Made by a program: the position numbers and the translations under genes
Notes under the pieces: model-generated
The model's input: only the letters and a program-made list of their open reading frames with translations
The model's database searches: none
What the model was told of the DNA's origin: nothing
In this document: positions 4,350 to 5,209 of the stretch, piece by piece
How positions within the stretch are numbered: position 1 is the first letter of the stretch
Layout of the letters: the number at the start of each line of letters is the position of its first letter
Assembly (NCBI GenBank): GCA_015661135.1
Contig: JACVXW010000161.1
Location: forward strand, 1-5,209
Length of the DNA stretch: 5,209 nt
Direction of reading: 5' to 3'
Source of the DNA: Chloroflexota bacterium
Lineage (GTDB): Bacteria > Chloroflexota > Limnocylindria > Limnocylindrales > CSP1-4

Positions 4350-5209
4350 GTGGCCGACGCCGATCACCTGATCGAAACTATCCGCGGCGCCGTCATCGGC
4401 GACGACGAGGCGGTCATGGGTCCTTACGGGATCCGCCGCGTTACCTACGCCGACTACACGGCATCCGGCCGCTCGCTGGGGTTCATCGAGGACTACATTC
4501 GCGAGGCCGTCCTGCCGCTGTACGCGAACACCCACACCGAGTCGTCCGGCACCGGCCTCCAGACCACACGCTTTCGCGAGGATGCCCGGGCGATCATCCG
4601 GGAGTCCCTCGGCGGCAATCTCACCGACCACGCCGTGATCTTCTGCGGTTCCGGCTCAACGGCGGCGATCAACAAGCTCGTGGACGTCCTGGCCCTGCGG
4701 TTGCCGGCCGAGCTGGACGACCGGTACGGCTTCTCCGCCTCGATCCCCGCGACAGAGAAGCCCGTCGTGTTCATCGGCCCGTATGAGCATCACTCCAACG
4801 AGTTGCCGTGGCGCGAATCGATCGCCGACGTCGTCACGATCCCGGAGGATCCCGACGGCCGGATCGATCTCGCGGCGCTCGAGAAGACGCTGGCGGCGCA
4901 CGCCGATCGGCCGCTGAAGATCGGCAGTTTTTCCGCGGCGTCGAACGTCACCGGGATCCTCAGCGATACCCGGGCGATCTCGGTCCTGCTGCACCGCCAC
5001 GGCGCCCTGTCGTTCTGGGACTTCGGGGCGGCCGCCCCGTACGTCGATGTCGAGCTGTCGCCCCATCGACCCGGCCCGGACGCGGAGCTCGACTACAAGG
5101 ACGCCGTTTTCATCAGCCCCCACAAGTTCATCGGCGGGCCGGGCACGCCGGGGATCCTGGCCGCGCGCCGGGAACTGTTCCGGAACCGCGTTCCGACCGC
5201 GCCGGGCGG
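4350..5209 (+). CDS. Class V aminotransferase / cysteine-desulfurase-fold PLP enzyme, C-terminus outside window
   Basis: Open frame from GTG 4350 to the window end (286 residues and a partial codon), PLP-dependent fold-type I, class V. Seen: an N-terminal helix (HLIETIRGAVIGDD, 6-19), YADYTASGR (33-41), ANTHTESSGTG (59-69), FCGSGSTAAINKLV (98-111; PLP-phosphate loop), YEHHSNELPW (145-154; aromatic-stacking His region), SFSAASNVTG (193-202), FWDFGAAAPYV (222-232; Asp224 should contact the pyridine nitrogen), and SPHKFIGGPGTPG (256-268) with Lys259 as the Schiff-base lysine. The general order matches SufS/CsdA-like enzymes, but the usual D-G-A-Q...H stretch reads D-F-G-A...Y. The C-terminal half, including any catalytic cysteine loop, is outside the window, so desulfurase activity cannot be claimed. 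The start is GTG because an in-frame TAG lies 12 nt upstream and the next ATG (residue 23) would cut the helix. Monocistronic or first gene of an operon; downstream genes are not visible. Confidence 0.88.
   Translation, partial: MADADHLIETIRGAVIGDDEAVMGPYGIRRVTYADYTASGRSLGFIEDYIREAVLPLYANTHTESSGTGLQTTRFREDARAIIRESLGGNLTDHAVIFCGSGSTAAINKLVDVLALRLPAELDDRYGFSASIPATEKPVVFIGPYEHHSNELPWRESIADVVTIPEDPDGRIDLAALEKTLAAHADRPLKIGSFSAASNVTGILSDTRAISVLLHRHGALSFWDFGAAAPYVDVELSPHRPGPDAELDYKDAVFISPHKFIGGPGTPGILAARRELFRNRVPTAPG

Noticed and set aside
4656..5123. Minus-strand open frame opposite the PLP enzyme
   Set aside because: The plus strand encodes conserved PLP motifs through the same bases; the minus translation shows no recognisable family.

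Overview
The window is a compact, very GC-rich (roughly 70% by eye) bacterial chromosomal segment. The third codon positions are almost all G or C. It holds five protein genes and one tRNA gene. The style suggests a high-GC soil or freshwater bacterium: short intergenic gaps, TANNNT-type -10 boxes lying directly in front of start codons (leaderless transcripts), and a secreted lipoprotein carrying a beta-propeller. The GlgA sequence variant (FEPCGTGQ) and the aminotransferase subfamily would fit Chloroflexota of the Limnocylindria/Ellin6529 type. An actinobacterium cannot be excluded, and the taxonomic guess is weak.

Layout, left to right. (1) 1-1357, plus strand: glycogen/starch synthase GlgA, with its N-terminus cut off by the window edge. 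(2) 1423-2676, plus strand: a lipoprotein with a Ser/Thr/Pro/Ala linker and a seven-bladed Kelch-type beta-propeller, with its own Shine-Dalgarno. (3) 2683-3654, minus strand: an alpha/beta hydrolase, convergent with the lipoprotein gene and only 6 bp from it. (4) 3751-4140, plus strand: a small protein made of two ACT domains, divergent from the hydrolase across a 96-bp intergenic region with a plausible -10 box on each strand. (5) 4183-4258, minus strand: tRNA-Gly(TCC) with an encoded CCA. (6) 4350 to the right edge, plus strand: a class V PLP-dependent aminotransferase/cysteine-desulfurase-fold protein, GTG start, apparently leaderless, C-terminus cut off by the window edge.

The genes do not form an obvious pathway. 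GlgA makes storage glucan. The propeller lipoprotein probably sits on the outer face of the membrane. The hydrolase and the ACT protein share a divergent control region but have no proven functional link. The aminotransferase is a separate unit. No mobile element, CRISPR array or phage gene is visible, and no gap exceeds 300 bp; the largest non-coding gaps are about 65-96 bp. I see no clear new multi-gene system. The points most worth a second look are the recurring leaderless promoter pattern (TAGCAT/TACGAT), the non-canonical active-site neighbourhoods of the hydrolase and the aminotransferase, and the standalone double-ACT protein.
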